Below, in pieces: positions 21,397-33,412 of a stretch of 64,000 nucleotides of DNA (its first letter is position 1; each line of letters opens with the position of its first letter). The translations under genes and the position numbers were made by a program. The stretch comes from Sphagnum magellanicum (Eukaryota; Streptophyta; Sphagnopsida; Sphagnales; Sphagnaceae): positions 31,317,223-31,381,222 of the forward strand of contig CM038907.1 in the NCBI GenBank assembly GCA_021904315.1, in the 5' to 3' direction. Below the pieces are notes generated by a model, which saw nothing but the letters and a program-made list of their open reading frames with translations, was not told the DNA's origin and did not search any database.

Positions 21397-21809
21397 CATC
21401 TCTACAAAACCCCTGAGTACAGGCCCTTCCATGATTTGAGACCTGTGCCCGAGGCTGGTAATCATCTCTACAAAACCACTGAGTACAGGCCCTTCCATGA
21501 TTTGAGACCTGTGCCCCAGGCTCGTAATCATGTCTACAAAACCCCTGAGTACAGGCCCTTCCATGATTTGAGACCTGTGCCCGAGGCTGGTAATCATCTC
21601 TACAAAACCATTGAGTACAGGCCCTTCCATGATTTGAGACCTGTGCCCAAGGCTCGTAATCATGTCTACAAAACCCCTGAGTACAGGCCCTTCCATGATT
21701 TGAGACCTGTGCCCGAGGCTGGTAATCATCTCTACAAAACCACTGAGTACAGGCCCTTCCATGATTTGAGACCCGTGCCCGAGGCTGGCAATCATCTCTA
21801 CAAAACCCC
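21397..21809. repeat. 66-bp minisatellite, 6.3 units, open in several frames
   Basis: Six full 66-bp units start at 21397, 21463, 21529, 21595, 21661 and 21727, with a partial at 21793. Because 66 is a multiple of three, frames persist. The plus strand gives a 269-codon frame (21073-21882) with the 22-residue unit HLYKTPEYRPFHDLRPVPEA+GN. The minus strand gives 258 codons (21158-21934) and 175 codons (21289-21816). Units vary at a few sites (CCT/ACT/ATT; GAG/CAG/AAG; GGT/CGT), with units 2-3 and 4-5 forming a 132-bp higher-order pair. Most differences change the plus-strand residue, so no sign of protein constraint is seen. A GA run (21371-21390) and a CT run (21824-21844) flank it as inverted arms. 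Confidence 0.92.
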
Positions 21810-21884
21810 AAAACATTCCGAATTCTCTCTCTCTCTTTCTCTCTCAACCGACAATCGTTACACATGCATGAACATTTTATGATG

Positions 21885-21934
21885 ATGATGCCGATGAAGA
21901 AGAAGGTCATCATCGTTGTCATCATCGGCATCAT
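21885..21934. repeat. 13-bp hairpin next to the 66-bp array
   Basis: ATGATGCCGATGA (21885-21897) is exactly complementary to 21922-21934, with a 24-base loop rich in GAA and CAT. Wobble pairs extend the stem slightly. It follows the CT run bounding the array. Confidence 0.8.
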
Positions 21935-23815
21935 TATTTATTTATTTATTTTTGGGGTTAGGTATCTATAGCCAAATAAAGAAGTTGTGGCGAGCGAGTG
22001 TTACTTTAGTTGTCTAGTTAAATCACAATTAAATTAGTGATAACTCGTTGGATTACTTTTAATCAATTGTGTGTTTTTAAATATGATCCATTAATTAAAG
22101 TGGTTTTTTTTTTTAATGTTGTTTTGTGTGGTGTGTGGACAACGATAGTTGTTCGTTCCGATATAACAACTATCATGACAAAATACAAAATTGTTTAGTA
22201 TAAAATGTTTTTTTGAGATTTTCAACAGCCAAAAATCTGATCAAATTTCTCATAAAGAAAAAAGTTTTTTCACATCTTTTTTGTACATGGTTTCCATGTA
22301 GTAGGTTTAGCCAAAAACTTTTAAAACTTGTTTGATAAAAGTACATTCGTATGTAGTTTTTAGCCAAATTTGGCTAAACCTTACTAGGGATGATTGCCAC
22401 TTTAGTTACATCACAAAGTTGAGGAAAAAAAAAGTCACTGATCATCATCATCATCAATGTCCATTAATCGGTTCATCATCCATCCATCAATCCATCATCA
22501 TCTGGATTCACCAGTAATGATGGATAGCCTAATTATTGATGTTTTTTTTTTTTTTTTCTCAATTTCCTGATGGAGTCAGAGTGGCGAGCGTCCCTAGGTA
22601 GATTTCCATTTGCCTGGCGACATGTTTCCAAAGAACTCTTAAATACTGTAGCCAGGGCGGCCCAGTACATATGAATGTGGCCACACCCTCGCCAAAAAAA
22701 ACTGATTTCTATTAGCAATTTCGAGACTTTTTTTCCAAATAAAAGGAATTTATGATAGAATATTCCCTTTTCTACCCACTAAAAGAAAGAGAAAGGGAGT
22801 CACGCTTTGGGGGGTTTTGTCGTCCCCACAAGAAAGAAAAAAAAAAGAAGGAAAAAGATGGGGGGATTTGATTTCAAGGGTTTTAATTCTTTTCTTTTTT
22901 AATTTTGTGAATTAAAAAAATTTGTCGAATTTTTTGTTTCCAAAAAATCATAAAATTTAGGTGGTTGACTTTACACTAGGAAAAAAAAAAAATCCCAATT
23001 TTTTTGGGTCTATAGAGCCAAGAATTTGTCCAAAAAACAAATCAATGATGGGTAGTATGTTTTTTACTGTTATTTTTATTTTATTTTTTATTTTTTTTCT
23101 TTGGTTTGGGTTTGGAAAGAAATGTCAGCCAAGGGAGGTGACTGGGGTGGGGTGGGGTGGGATGGGAATGGTGTTTTTCTTCATTGTTGTTGAACAAAAT
23201 TCATGGTTCACTATCAAGGTCTCACCAACATCTTGTTGTTGAACAAAATTGATGACATCGTCTCTTGCAGCAACTAGAAACAACAATCCCCTTCTTGAAT
23301 CAAGTCTTGCCATTCTACCTCTTGAAGTGTATATATATGTACACATACAATATGCAAATGATAAAAATGGATTAAATTGAAATTTATGCAAATCAAATTT
23401 TTTGAATGATTCAAATTGAACCTAACCATGTGTTATTTTGTGCAACTAATTGTGTTCCTTTTGACCTAACGATTTGATTGCAATGGCTTGTATTAGAGCT
23501 TCTTGTTGATACAACCATATCATCTTTGAAGAGGAATTAATATAAGTAATGAGTCTTGGCATGAGTGCCTTGTTTGTTATGAAAGCATGAGAGATAAGAA
23601 AACGCAAATTTGATTACACGTCTATCATGCTTTTGTTCATTTTGTGCATTTTTTTATCTTTTGTCTTGAAGTAGCAGAATTATTTGTTGGGCAATGTTCA
23701 AATGCCTTTAAGCAAGGAGTATCCCTTCACATGGGTCTACAACACTTTGAAGTTAAAAGTAGCTTGAAACTTATGGATAGAAATAGGTCATCTTCAAACA
23801 CACTTATGTAAAAAC
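21935..23815. other. AT-rich non-coding stretch
   Basis: Holds T-runs (for example 22541-22558), short CAT repeats and a GGGTGGGG patch at 23141-23160. Short frames have no motif. No gene is seen. Confidence 0.5.
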
Positions 23816-26800
23816 CAATGTTGGGCAGTTCTCGTTTTTTTTGTGATAGTCGACTGGTTCTGGTTCTTACATTATGTTATGAGAACCTGATTGGTTTATA
23901 CATATATTTGGGCTATTGAGAATTGACCAAGTTATCAAGATTTTTAATTTTTTCAAATTCATTCAATTTTCAAATAGGGTAGTTCTTACATATATAATAA
24001 TAATTTATTCTCATATCAGGTCCTCACAACCCAATTTTCATATTTTTTGAAAATTAAAATTTAACTTAATAATTATTTAATTATATTTATTAATTAAAAT
24101 AATTGTTAAAAATTTAAAAATTACTTAAAATACATGGAAATTTGGAAAAAAAATCATTTGAAATTTGAAACTCCACAATTTCATCCCTTTCAAAAGTTTT
24201 TTCAAACTTTTCAAACTTTTGTTCTAAATTAATATATGTCTCAATAAAATCTGCCCAACTAAAAAGGCATTTACAACCTATCCTATGATCATTAGGCCAA
24301 TTTTTGATTACAAAGATCAATTTGTGCAAATTTCTAAATTATAAACAACATCTCTTAAAACTAATAAGGATTCCAACTAATGAATTTATTTTTTTTGTCT
24401 CGATTTGAAAACCAACTATTTTAATGATTTGTTTAACACAAAAAACAACTGTAACGAACATGTTTTCATGGTTTTCCCACCGTTGCAATCAACATTTGAT
24501 ATCTTTAACATCCACGTGATAATGTTTGAAAATCAAAAGCTCTCTATTGACCAATTCCATTATTGGTTCATTTGTGCCGACTGTCATCTCAAAGATATCC
24601 AAATTATTGTCTTCTTGAATCTTTTGATCAACAAGACGCCTTTCAATTTCAACCAATGGATGCAAGTGATAATAACATTTTAAAATCATAAAAAAAAAGA
24701 TTTTTGTCATATTTTTCAACAATTGCCTTACCTTGCTCACAACCAATAAGTGAGGAAAGGACAAACCTAGGGTCCAACATTAAAGAAAACATATCATAGG
24801 CTTTTCTTTTTTCATAATTTTTTTAAGAAAGAAAGAAAAGAATCCAAAACTTGAACAACTTCTTTATGTATGTTGGAGGTCAAACATGACAACTCATAAA
24901 CAACATTTCCATCTTCTTCCATTAAGTTATCAAAGGTTGTAGAATCAATTTCATCTCTAAATTTTAGACTCGTGAATATGGCAAAATTTAGTGCATCACT
25001 TAATAACCAATGACCCATAGACTAGTTTAAAATACAAATAAACACAATAGGGCCAAGAGAATCAACAATAATGCAACAAATGTGCCATGTCAAAAGAGGT
25101 GGTACTCTTCCATTCATTTTCACAAAATTCTGCTTATTGTAACATAATATAATTGTTTCTTTGAACTATAAAGTTTCTTGGAAAAGGATCATTTTGTTGG
25201 CAAATCTACAACAACAAAAGAAAATGTTAGATTATACACGATAACAGTCGAAAAGAAAAAAGTGAAAAATTTGTTAGAATATGTAAAGTAAAATTTGAAA
25301 AAAATTGAGCACACAAAAAAGTCTTAAAAAGTCTAAAAAAATAAAAATTTACCTTGTCTTTAGTAGAATATTCAATTTTTGAGGGGGAAAACTTGAATTC
25401 ACACATGCCTTTTCCCATTCTTACTTACCCTTTCTAGATTTTTTTGGCCAAATTATGCATTTCTACAAATCTTTTTGAGCAAATTTGATTAACACATATT
25501 GTAAGTCTTTGCAAACTTTTTCCTCCGTTGTAGCATATTGGCAAGCCTTAGAAAATGCATGCCCAAAACAAGTGCTTTGAAAACTTTCTTCCAAACCCAA
25601 CATATCATAACTTACAATTGATTTTAGGGTTGTAGTCATAGTGTTCAAATTAGATCCCTCGTCCTTGACATAAACAATATTTTTTCTCCTCAATGCATAA
25701 CTATCCAACAATTTTGTCAATTTTTTAACCAAAGTCTATCTAGTAATATCTATTGGCTCAAAAAGACCAAGGGTAATGTGTTTTGGCTACCAATCATCTC
25801 TTAAAAAATTAATCACCAATGTAAAAATATCATGTCCAATTTTTGACATTCATGGATCAAAGCTTGTAGTTGTAAAATGACGTTTTACTAAAGTTAGTAA
25901 AACATATAATTGTTTAGTTTTTTTCATTAATATGGGTAGTAATTTATTATAAATTTATTTTATAGAAGGGAAAACAATTCTTGGACACAAATGCATATTA
26001 AATATTTTCAACCAACTACTTTCTACAAATTTTCCAAAAATTGTTTTTACTACACATCATCTTTTTGAAAGGTTCTTTTGCAACAAAAGAATTAGATATG
26101 GAGTTAGAAGAAATGTTTGGTGTCTGTTTTGAAGGTTGTTTTTCATTTTCCCTTAAAAGATTTTTTTTTTTTTCAAACTTTTTTAAAATATTAGAATGAT
26201 CTGAATTGACATGTTTCCTCAATGTAGCTATAACATTAGTTGTGTTATACATGATCAGTCCTTTCCTAGCTTGAATTTTTGGATTTACATTCAATATTGG
26301 ATTATTGTGACAAAAATACAACGCATAGTTTGAGGAGCTATTACAATAATGTCTTTCTTATCATTAACGCAATAAAATGCCCAACACAATGCATTTTTAC
26401 TATTTCCTCTCGAAAATACTCTTTGTACATGTGTAACTTCTTTAAATTAATTTCATTCAGTTTATGGATTCCTACCTCCTTTTGTTTCAAAAATTTTCAT
26501 TTCTTCAAGTTCTGGCAAAAGTTCATCTTCTATTTTTACTTCATTCATAAATACATCACACGTATTTTTTTGTTCAGAAGATTATTCCATTATTAATTGG
26601 ATTTGAGATTAAGAATTATTACCCTAATGAATAATGAAAAAAACTAAACAATTATATGATCTTATCAAAAACTAAAATTAACATTTACAATCAATTACAA
26701 AATGCAAACTACCTTTTAAGAATTTACAAAAACAAGATACATATATTTCTAAGCTTTCAGAAAAAGTTATAGGGATTATAAGGTGGAAAAGGTATGGGGT

Positions 26801-27459
26801 TTTTGGGTGAAAAAACCTAATAGTTTATTTGTAAGTTAAAAAAATCTTGCAAAAATAAACAACAAAGAAAAAATATTTAAAAATTGGTACATAATGAAAA
26901 GAAACAACACAAAATGAACTAAAAAAACCCCAAATTGTTTTTTTTGAAATTGAAAAAATTTGAAAAAAATGGAAAAGAATTCACTTGTGTTGCTCAAATT
27001 GGTGTCGAAGCTCCAACTTGCACATGGCAAGGGGAGGGGAAGTACCATAGTAACTAAGCAAAATAGAATAGCAACAATGCGAGAAAAATAGCAGTGGTAG
27101 CATGAGAAAAACAACAGAGGTTGGGCCAACATGTACTTGAAATGCAAGAGGAGTAATAATATGAAAAGAGCAGCACGAGAAGAGTGACCTGAAATGCAAG
27201 AGGAATGTCAGTGTAAGAAGAGCAACCCTAAACTACTAAAAACCGAATGGAAGTTTTCTGAGAGAACCTATCCAGTTCTTTTTTTTTTAAAAAAGGAACC
27301 AAATCTCACAACCAATTCTCGTTCATGTGAGAACCTAAGAACCAATTCTTGTTCATGTGAGAATTGAAGGTTGATTCTCAATCCTGTTTTCAGAATTGAC
27401 CATGTCAACTGGTTCTCACTGTGAGAACCTAGTCAAGATTCGAAAACTACCCAACAATG
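23816..27459 (-). mobile_element. dead hAT-superfamily DNA transposon
   Basis: The left end 'caatgttgggcagttctcg' (23816-23834) matches the reverse complement of the right end (27441-27459), 'cattgttgggtagttttcg', at 16 of 19 positions. Both ends carry inner 'ggttct..gagaacc' sub-repeats. The 3.6-kb interior holds a decayed transposase on the minus strand. The 8-bp flanks (GTAAAAAC and GTATCCAA) share only the first three bases and part of the rest, so the target-site duplication has decayed or my end call is off by a base or two. Confidence 0.75.
24114..26321 (-). pseudogene. hAT transposase remnant (BED finger / DUF659 type)
   Basis: Fragments appear in protein order along the minus strand. 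26321-26016 resembles the BED-finger region: KGLIMYNTTNVIATLRKHV and the H-x4-H of HVNSDH remain, but the paired cysteines are gone. About 25990-25740 shows LCPRIVFPS-like and PKHITLGLF-like phrases with stops. 25732-25463 is DUF659-like (LLDSYALRRKNIVYVKDEG, then FGHAFSKACQYAT). 25018-24812 has GHWLLSDAL. 24764-24489 and 24329-24114 hold C-terminal phrases (HKLIFVIKNWPND). Stops and frame changes separate every piece, so no functional transposase can be made. The family is common in seed-free plants and conifers. Confidence 0.85.
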
Positions 27460-27871
27460 GTATCCAAAGACCTATCCAAATTCAGTCTAATTTGGTTTCT
27501 AATCTTATGTTAATGAGTATAAATTGTTTATCACATAAATATAACATGTTAAATTGTTAAACCTTATTCAAGTTCAATGATGAAACATAACAATTATTGT
27601 CATCTTATCAATAAGTGTGGGTGAATGGTTCTCTTGCAGTGAGTGAAAAAGCAGCACCAAAGAAAAATATTCACCAGGCGTGCTGCAATTTTCTGCTTGA
27701 GGATTGTCATCAGCCTGATGGTCGAATGACCATCAAGAAAACGATTGAGTAAACCCTTTTGGGACTATTGTCATGCACTACTCTTCAACCACAGATGGAA
27801 TTCAAACTTCCAAGTCAAAACAAACCCAAATTGAGAGGTATCTGTACAGAGAAAGCACTAGTAGATCAACA

Positions 27872-30119
27872 CTAGTGCCATGCTGATGCTACAACCAGGG
27901 GTTGATTTACTCAGCCCAAAATCAAAGCTCCGCCTTCCTCTTTCAATCAGTACTTATCACTGTAGGACTCCAGTAATGTTTTGATTGTATGGTTAACTGA
28001 AGAGCTCAGGGGGGTAAGGCTGGAACCCTGCCATTGTCATCCAAGCCTTCCATTTCCCTAGCAATTCATGCCTCTCCACTCACTCAGCACCTTCACAAGC
28101 AATTACATTGGCAAAGGTTGGGAGCTAAACACTGTTGCTCTACATTTACATGGTCCTGACTTTCACATGACAAAGTAATGTCCAGTGACTCAAAGATTGC
28201 TGAGTAGTAGCTCAGGGCTTCCATGAAGCGAGGAAAGAATGGAGCAGTGTTTGTGTTGGCTTCCTGCTCAACAAGTGTCACCACCATGGGATGAAGGCCC
28301 TTCACCATTTGCAACATCCAATCCCAAGGGCTGTTGGTACAGACACTCTCATCACGCATGTGATGAAGCTGTAGTGCAAAATTGACAGCGAAGGCTTCCC
28401 CTGGCTGTTGCTCCAGCATCCACTCCTGCACATATGTGCCATTTTTGGTCCTTGGATGGAACACAAAAGGGACCCCCAACAGATTGGGCAAGCCTTTGAC
28501 CCACTAGCTATACACCTCCTGTAGGTGACACCCCTGCCAATCCTGATGCAGGATCATCCACCCCTGTGATCCGCAGATGAGGGGGACCCCCGGGTAGTGC
28601 AGCCAGAGCTTGTATGAGTGCACCCTGGTCTATTTCAAAGTCAATGATGTGCACAAGTTTCTCATTCTGAAATTCTTCTGCTATAGTACCATTGGCTGCC
28701 ATATACCCAAACTTGAAGGAGGGCCACACTTTGTACAATATTTGCATGGCTGAGAGTAAACTGGCAGTTGGGCTTCCTTGCACCTCAGTGCTTTATAGGC
28801 CTTTACTGGTTGATGCTATTTGAGCAACAAGGCCTCCACCATGTAGGCCGCAAGCTGCTGCATTGGGTCACCAAAAATGGAGACCACCTGATTCAGCTGC
28901 AATATGGCCACATTTGCAAGTCATTGTTTGCAACTGCTTCAGCACATGCTACACACAACTATTCCAACAGGCTCCTTGTCTCCATCACACTTTTCACCTG
29001 TAGCAAGGTCCAAAGGAGTCAGTACTCTAGCTGAGGTGATTGTTCAACTATTAGAGTGAAACCCTCAAGCATTAACTTCAATGAAAATTTATCATGCCAT
29101 CTGAGGAGAACTCTACAAGCTTCTACATACATTTGAAGAACTGAAGAGGAGGCCAAACTGCATATTCCTGCTTACTTCTACCTGTCTCATGGAAAATAGA
29201 GAATAAAGAAAGTTTAGGGTGTGCCTGGAATAAGAGGTCCAAACAGAACAAGCTCAAGCCAAACAGACTAATTGAAGCTAGTTCCCTCAGCTAACATAGG
29301 CATGGAGATTACTTCTTCTGACGCAGCAGTTGAAGAAGTATCTGAGCTGCTTTGGTACTGCTGCCAGCAAACTGACTGACTAGATGCTGATGTTGCGGAA
29401 ACCTCTAACGATGAGTAAACTGGGGAGCTCTCAACTGCAAGAAGCTCTTCAAGGGTATCTGCCCAGTTCCCATCAGAGCCAGTGTTGCTCTCCTGGCTAC
29501 ATGATGCTGCCACATCTGTTTCATCGGCTTCATCATCTAGTAAATCTCTTTCTAAGAAATGCAGCACATGTGCCACCTCACTACTCATCTCTGAACTTGC
29601 ATGGACCCTCTGTGCTTTGTGCCTGCCATTGTTCAGCAACATAATTGGCCCCCAGGTCGTAGGCTGTTGTGTCATATGACTTGGTTGCAGCTGATTGATA
29701 TGATATGGTTGAGATGAGGAACTGCAATACAAAGAGGCCCCATTTGGTTGCCTGTAAAAATCTGCATCCTCATGACCTGAATGTATTTTCAAAGAGGCAT
29801 TACTGCGGGAGGATGCCCTCATTTTGTAAAGAAGCAGGGCTCCAAACCATGCCCACTGCTTGGTGCTGTATCAGCAGATGCAGCCTGGAGATGAGTCAAG
29901 TGGTGGAAGAGGGGAGATTGGTGACCCCTGGTTCTTAATTTGATTTACCCCATAGTACACTTGCCTCTGCTTCTCAGTGTAAGGCTGTTGTGCAGTGCAA
30001 TAGCTGGTTGTTTGCTGGCTATTTGCTGTGTCCACAAAATAGTCTCTCTGTCTCTCTGTAGGTGGCTTCTGTGGCACCAATCCAATAGTGCCCAAGTCTG
30101 GACAAGTCTGCACACTCAT
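27872..30119 (-). pseudogene. GRAS transcription regulator, PAT1/SCL-like, pseudogene
   Basis: The minus strand holds N-terminal frames 30119-29871 and 29822-29268, in the same frame but split by a TGA at 29871. They include FVDTANSQQT and WADTLEELLAVESS. Near 28940-28800, leucine-heptad repeat I pieces (CAEAVANND, FGDPMQQLAAYMVEAL) survive across frame changes. 28783-28508 has SAMQILYKVWPSFKFGYMAA and the VHIID motif (as KLVHIIDFEID), but the QW-containing residues after it are deleted. 28491-28093 has AVNFALQLHHM and KGLHPMVVTLVEQEANTNTA (the PFYRE/LVEQE region). Beyond 28093 the SAW region continues with three in-frame stops but ends VVASAWH and TAG at 27872. At least two frameshifts, a small deletion and several stops make it non-functional. 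GRAS PAT1-type proteins act in light and stress signalling. Confidence 0.9.
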
Positions 30120-30659
30120 GCTTCCTGAAAGGCTGACTTAGACCCTTAGTATAGTCCCCTGCCATGCAGCTAGTCACAGTGCCGTTTCTTTGTGCCATAT
30201 TTTCTTCAAATGATAAACATCAAAAAGCGCTAATCCTAGGCAGCACATAGAATGTGGAGGTTCAGTGAGCTGTCCAGCATGCTCATTGCTGTTGCTTGAT
30301 CCCACTTCTGCATTAAGCTGGGTGCAGCACACTTGATGCACAAGGGGTCAATTCAACTCACAACTCCACTCAGTCTGCTAACTAACCACAGCTTTCCTAA
30401 TTCTTCTTCTTTTTCTTCTTCCACAACAATGTTGACTCCAAGGCCCACTGTTAGTTAAGGATTAAAGAAACAGGCAACACTTATGACCAAGTTGAAGTTG
30501 AGACACGGTTGGTTTCCTATGAGCATCACATCCCTGGAAGTCAAGGACCATGCTCAAGACATCATTCAGCCATTCTCACAAGCCACATACCTATGGAGTG
30601 TTGATTTCTCAAGACATCATTCTAACAACCATATTTTTCATGGCAAGAGAATGCCCTCT
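30120..30659. other. flank between GRAS pseudogene and copia remnant
   Basis: Moderate GC. It probably includes the former leader of the GRAS gene (CTT/TTC run near 30400-30425). No coding signal or LTR is recognised. Confidence 0.45.
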
Positions 30660-33412
30660 CTCTAGAGAATCCTGACATTGTGAATCTTCAAAACATTGGC
30701 CCACATGGTTGATTTTGAGAAATACAAAAATTGCAGTTCACTAGCTGCAACCATATTCGTCACATAATAATGATGTTGAATGTCAATGTGTTTTGTCTTT
30801 TTGCATTTCTAGTAATCCACTTTGCCATTTGCCTTCCACTACATCTTGAAAACCCATTTTAACCATTGGCTTTTCTTCCTTTAGGACGCTCAACAAGCTC
30901 CCATGTATTATGCTACTTCCTTCCATTGCTTCCCATTTTCCCTCTTGAGAGCTTTCACTAGTGATGTAGGTTCATCATCAAAAGTGGCAACACAAGGATA
31001 ATGAATTAGCTTTGTCAATGTACCTTTTAATCTAGTTGACCACCTCGCAACTCATTGCACATCTATCACTATGTGGGTAGACTATTGTGATGCAACTTGC
31101 CCATGTAGCTGAAATTGGGAATCTAGTTGCATAATGATGCTAACTAAAGCTAAAATTAACTTTTCATCTCCCACTTCTTCATCATCTTCAAGCTCCATAT
31201 TTATATGCACCTTTGGGTCTTCTTATGTTCGTGTAGACGTTGCTCCCACTAACAACCCTTTCTTCACAACTTCATTGAACATCACATCCCATCTAATGAT
31301 CAACTTTCTTATTGATTTTTCAATTAACATATATGCTTTAAAATCAAACTATAGCCTATAAGAAAAAAATTAGTGCTTTTAGGCTTTAGTTTAAATCTCG
31401 CATTATCAAGTTTTTATGCATATGTTGCACATCCAAAAACCCATAGATGCCTTACAAATGGCTTCTTCCCACTCCACATTTTTTTAGGTGTCATTTCACT
31501 CACAACTTTGTGAAAATTCCTAATTTCGAGGTAGACTGTTGTGTTCACAACTTTTGCCCAAAATTTTGGACTCAATTCAATATGTTATAACATATTACAT
31601 ATAGCCTCCATAATTGTTTGGTTCACCTGCTCTACTATTCCATTTTGTTGGGGACTATAGGGTGCTGACTTTTGATATTGGATTCCATGAAATTTTAGGA
31701 ATTCTTCAAATTCCTTGGAAACAAACTCACCGCCATTATGACCCCTCAAGATTTTCAATTTCCTTTTTGTTTGACTTCCAATGAACATTTTGAACTCCTT
31801 GAACTTGGAGAAGCATTCTTGTTTTTGGCATAAAAAATAGCTTAATGTTTCCATTGAACAATCATTAGTGAAAATAAAAAAATATTGCACTCCCTCAAAA
31901 GAAAAGGTCTTTGTTGGTCCCCAAATGTTGCAGTGAATTAGTCCTAAAAGTTTTGTAGCTCTTGATCTTCCCTCTTTAGGAAATAGTTCTTGGTGTTGTT
32001 TTACAAGTGTGCAACCTTCGCAAAACTCCAATTATGCATCTTTGTTGATGGACAATCCATCTACTATCTTATGTTTCACCATCAACTTAAGATTGTTGAC
32101 GCCCAAATGGCCTAGCTGTCAGTGCCATTGGTTCATATCATTGACATTTCTGCATGCAACATGAGCTTGTTCTTTAACACCAAAAGTAGCGCATTATCAT
32201 TCGTAGAGTCAATTTTTTTGAATCCCTTGCGTAACCACCCTTTTATGGTTGTTTCTTACTTTGCAATTATCATCGCCAAACTCTACATTATACCCTTGAG
32301 ATGTTGCCTTATTCACATAATAGAGGTCCTTTACTAAACTAGGAACATAGATGACATCATTTAGTGTTGCAAATATGGTATTTCCTCCCACTAATAGTCT
32401 CATTTTGATTTTTCCTTTGCCTATAGCCTCTTGTGTTGAATTATCTCCCATATTAATTGGTGAAGTTTTCTCAAATCCACATAACCAATCTTTCTATGAA
32501 AAAGATGCATAAATGCACTAGAATCCACATACCATGCATCATCACTAAACATGAATAAAGTTGTGACAACAAAAACCTCATTGTGATCAATCACACTATT
32601 TCCATGTTCAGTTTTCTTTGTATCATCTTCCTTGTCAAATTTCTTAAATTTTTCATCCACTTTTCTTTTGTGCAGTTTCTTACCCAATGACCTTTCTTCT
32701 TGCAATACTTACAAATATCTTGAAATTTGTTTCTAGCAATCCTTTTAGACTACATTCTTATGATTTGTGTGAACAAGAACTATGCCAAATGCACTAAAAC
32801 TATCACCATTTTTTTTCCTCATGAGTTCTTCATTAAGTAGTTTAGTAATGACAACCTCCCATGTTTATCTTGTAGATTTGTAAGACTCATATGACGTGAC
32901 CAAAAGTTTGTAACTATTTGGCAAGCTCATAAAATGCACCATCACCTTGACTTCAGGAAGCACTTTTGCTCCAATGGCATTGCACTCTTCTACCATCCCA
33001 TTCAACTTGTTCACATGTGGCTCCATATATTTGCTTGAGCTCATTTGGCAGGTGAAGAACCTCCTCGTCAAAAAAAATCAATTTGTCAACCTTTTGTCAA
33101 GATGCCATTTTTCAAGAGCCTCCCATATACCTTTCGCGGTAGTCTCTTGACACATGTACAATCATTAATTGGTTGTTAGACACTTTGAATAATGATGCTG
33201 AAAGTGTAATTTTCCCATTTGGCGTATGCAACAAGAACATTCGTATTTGTTGCAAACGACTTTTGTTTAGTCCCACAAATAAGATTCCACATCTCCCTTA
33301 CTTTCAAAAAAAATTTCATCTTAAATTTCCACAACATGTAATGTTGCCTTTCAAACTTGTCAATATGGCTATATAGTGGGGCCATAACTTGTGAATCTTC
33401 AAGGTATGCCAT
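30660..33412 (-). mobile_element. Ty1-copia retrotransposon remnant lacking most of RT
   Basis: On the minus strand, in order: gag (33412-33176, FERQHYMLWKFKMKFFLK; 33071-32865, SLPNSYKLL). A CCHC zinc knuckle of CX2CX4HX4C form follows at 32713-32672. Next are protease-like WYVDSSA (normally DSGA), the IYVPSLVKDLYYVNKATSQG region at 32451-32209, and pre-integrase CEGC plus integrase core at 32031-31585. The integrase has lost two catalytic acids: the first Asp is Asn in HCNIWGP, and the second is replaced in RGHNGGEF. RT begins near 30900-30844 (QWLKWVFKM then stop) and jumps within about 50 bp to the RNase H tail KTKHIDIQHHY at 30799-30767. A complete element has about 1.5 kb there. No LTRs or primer-binding site were found at either edge. 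Confidence 0.9.

Noticed and set aside
21073..21882. 269-codon plus-strand frame as a repeat-protein gene
   Set aside because: Opened by a 66-bp array; differences between units are mostly residue-changing and two other frames are equally open.
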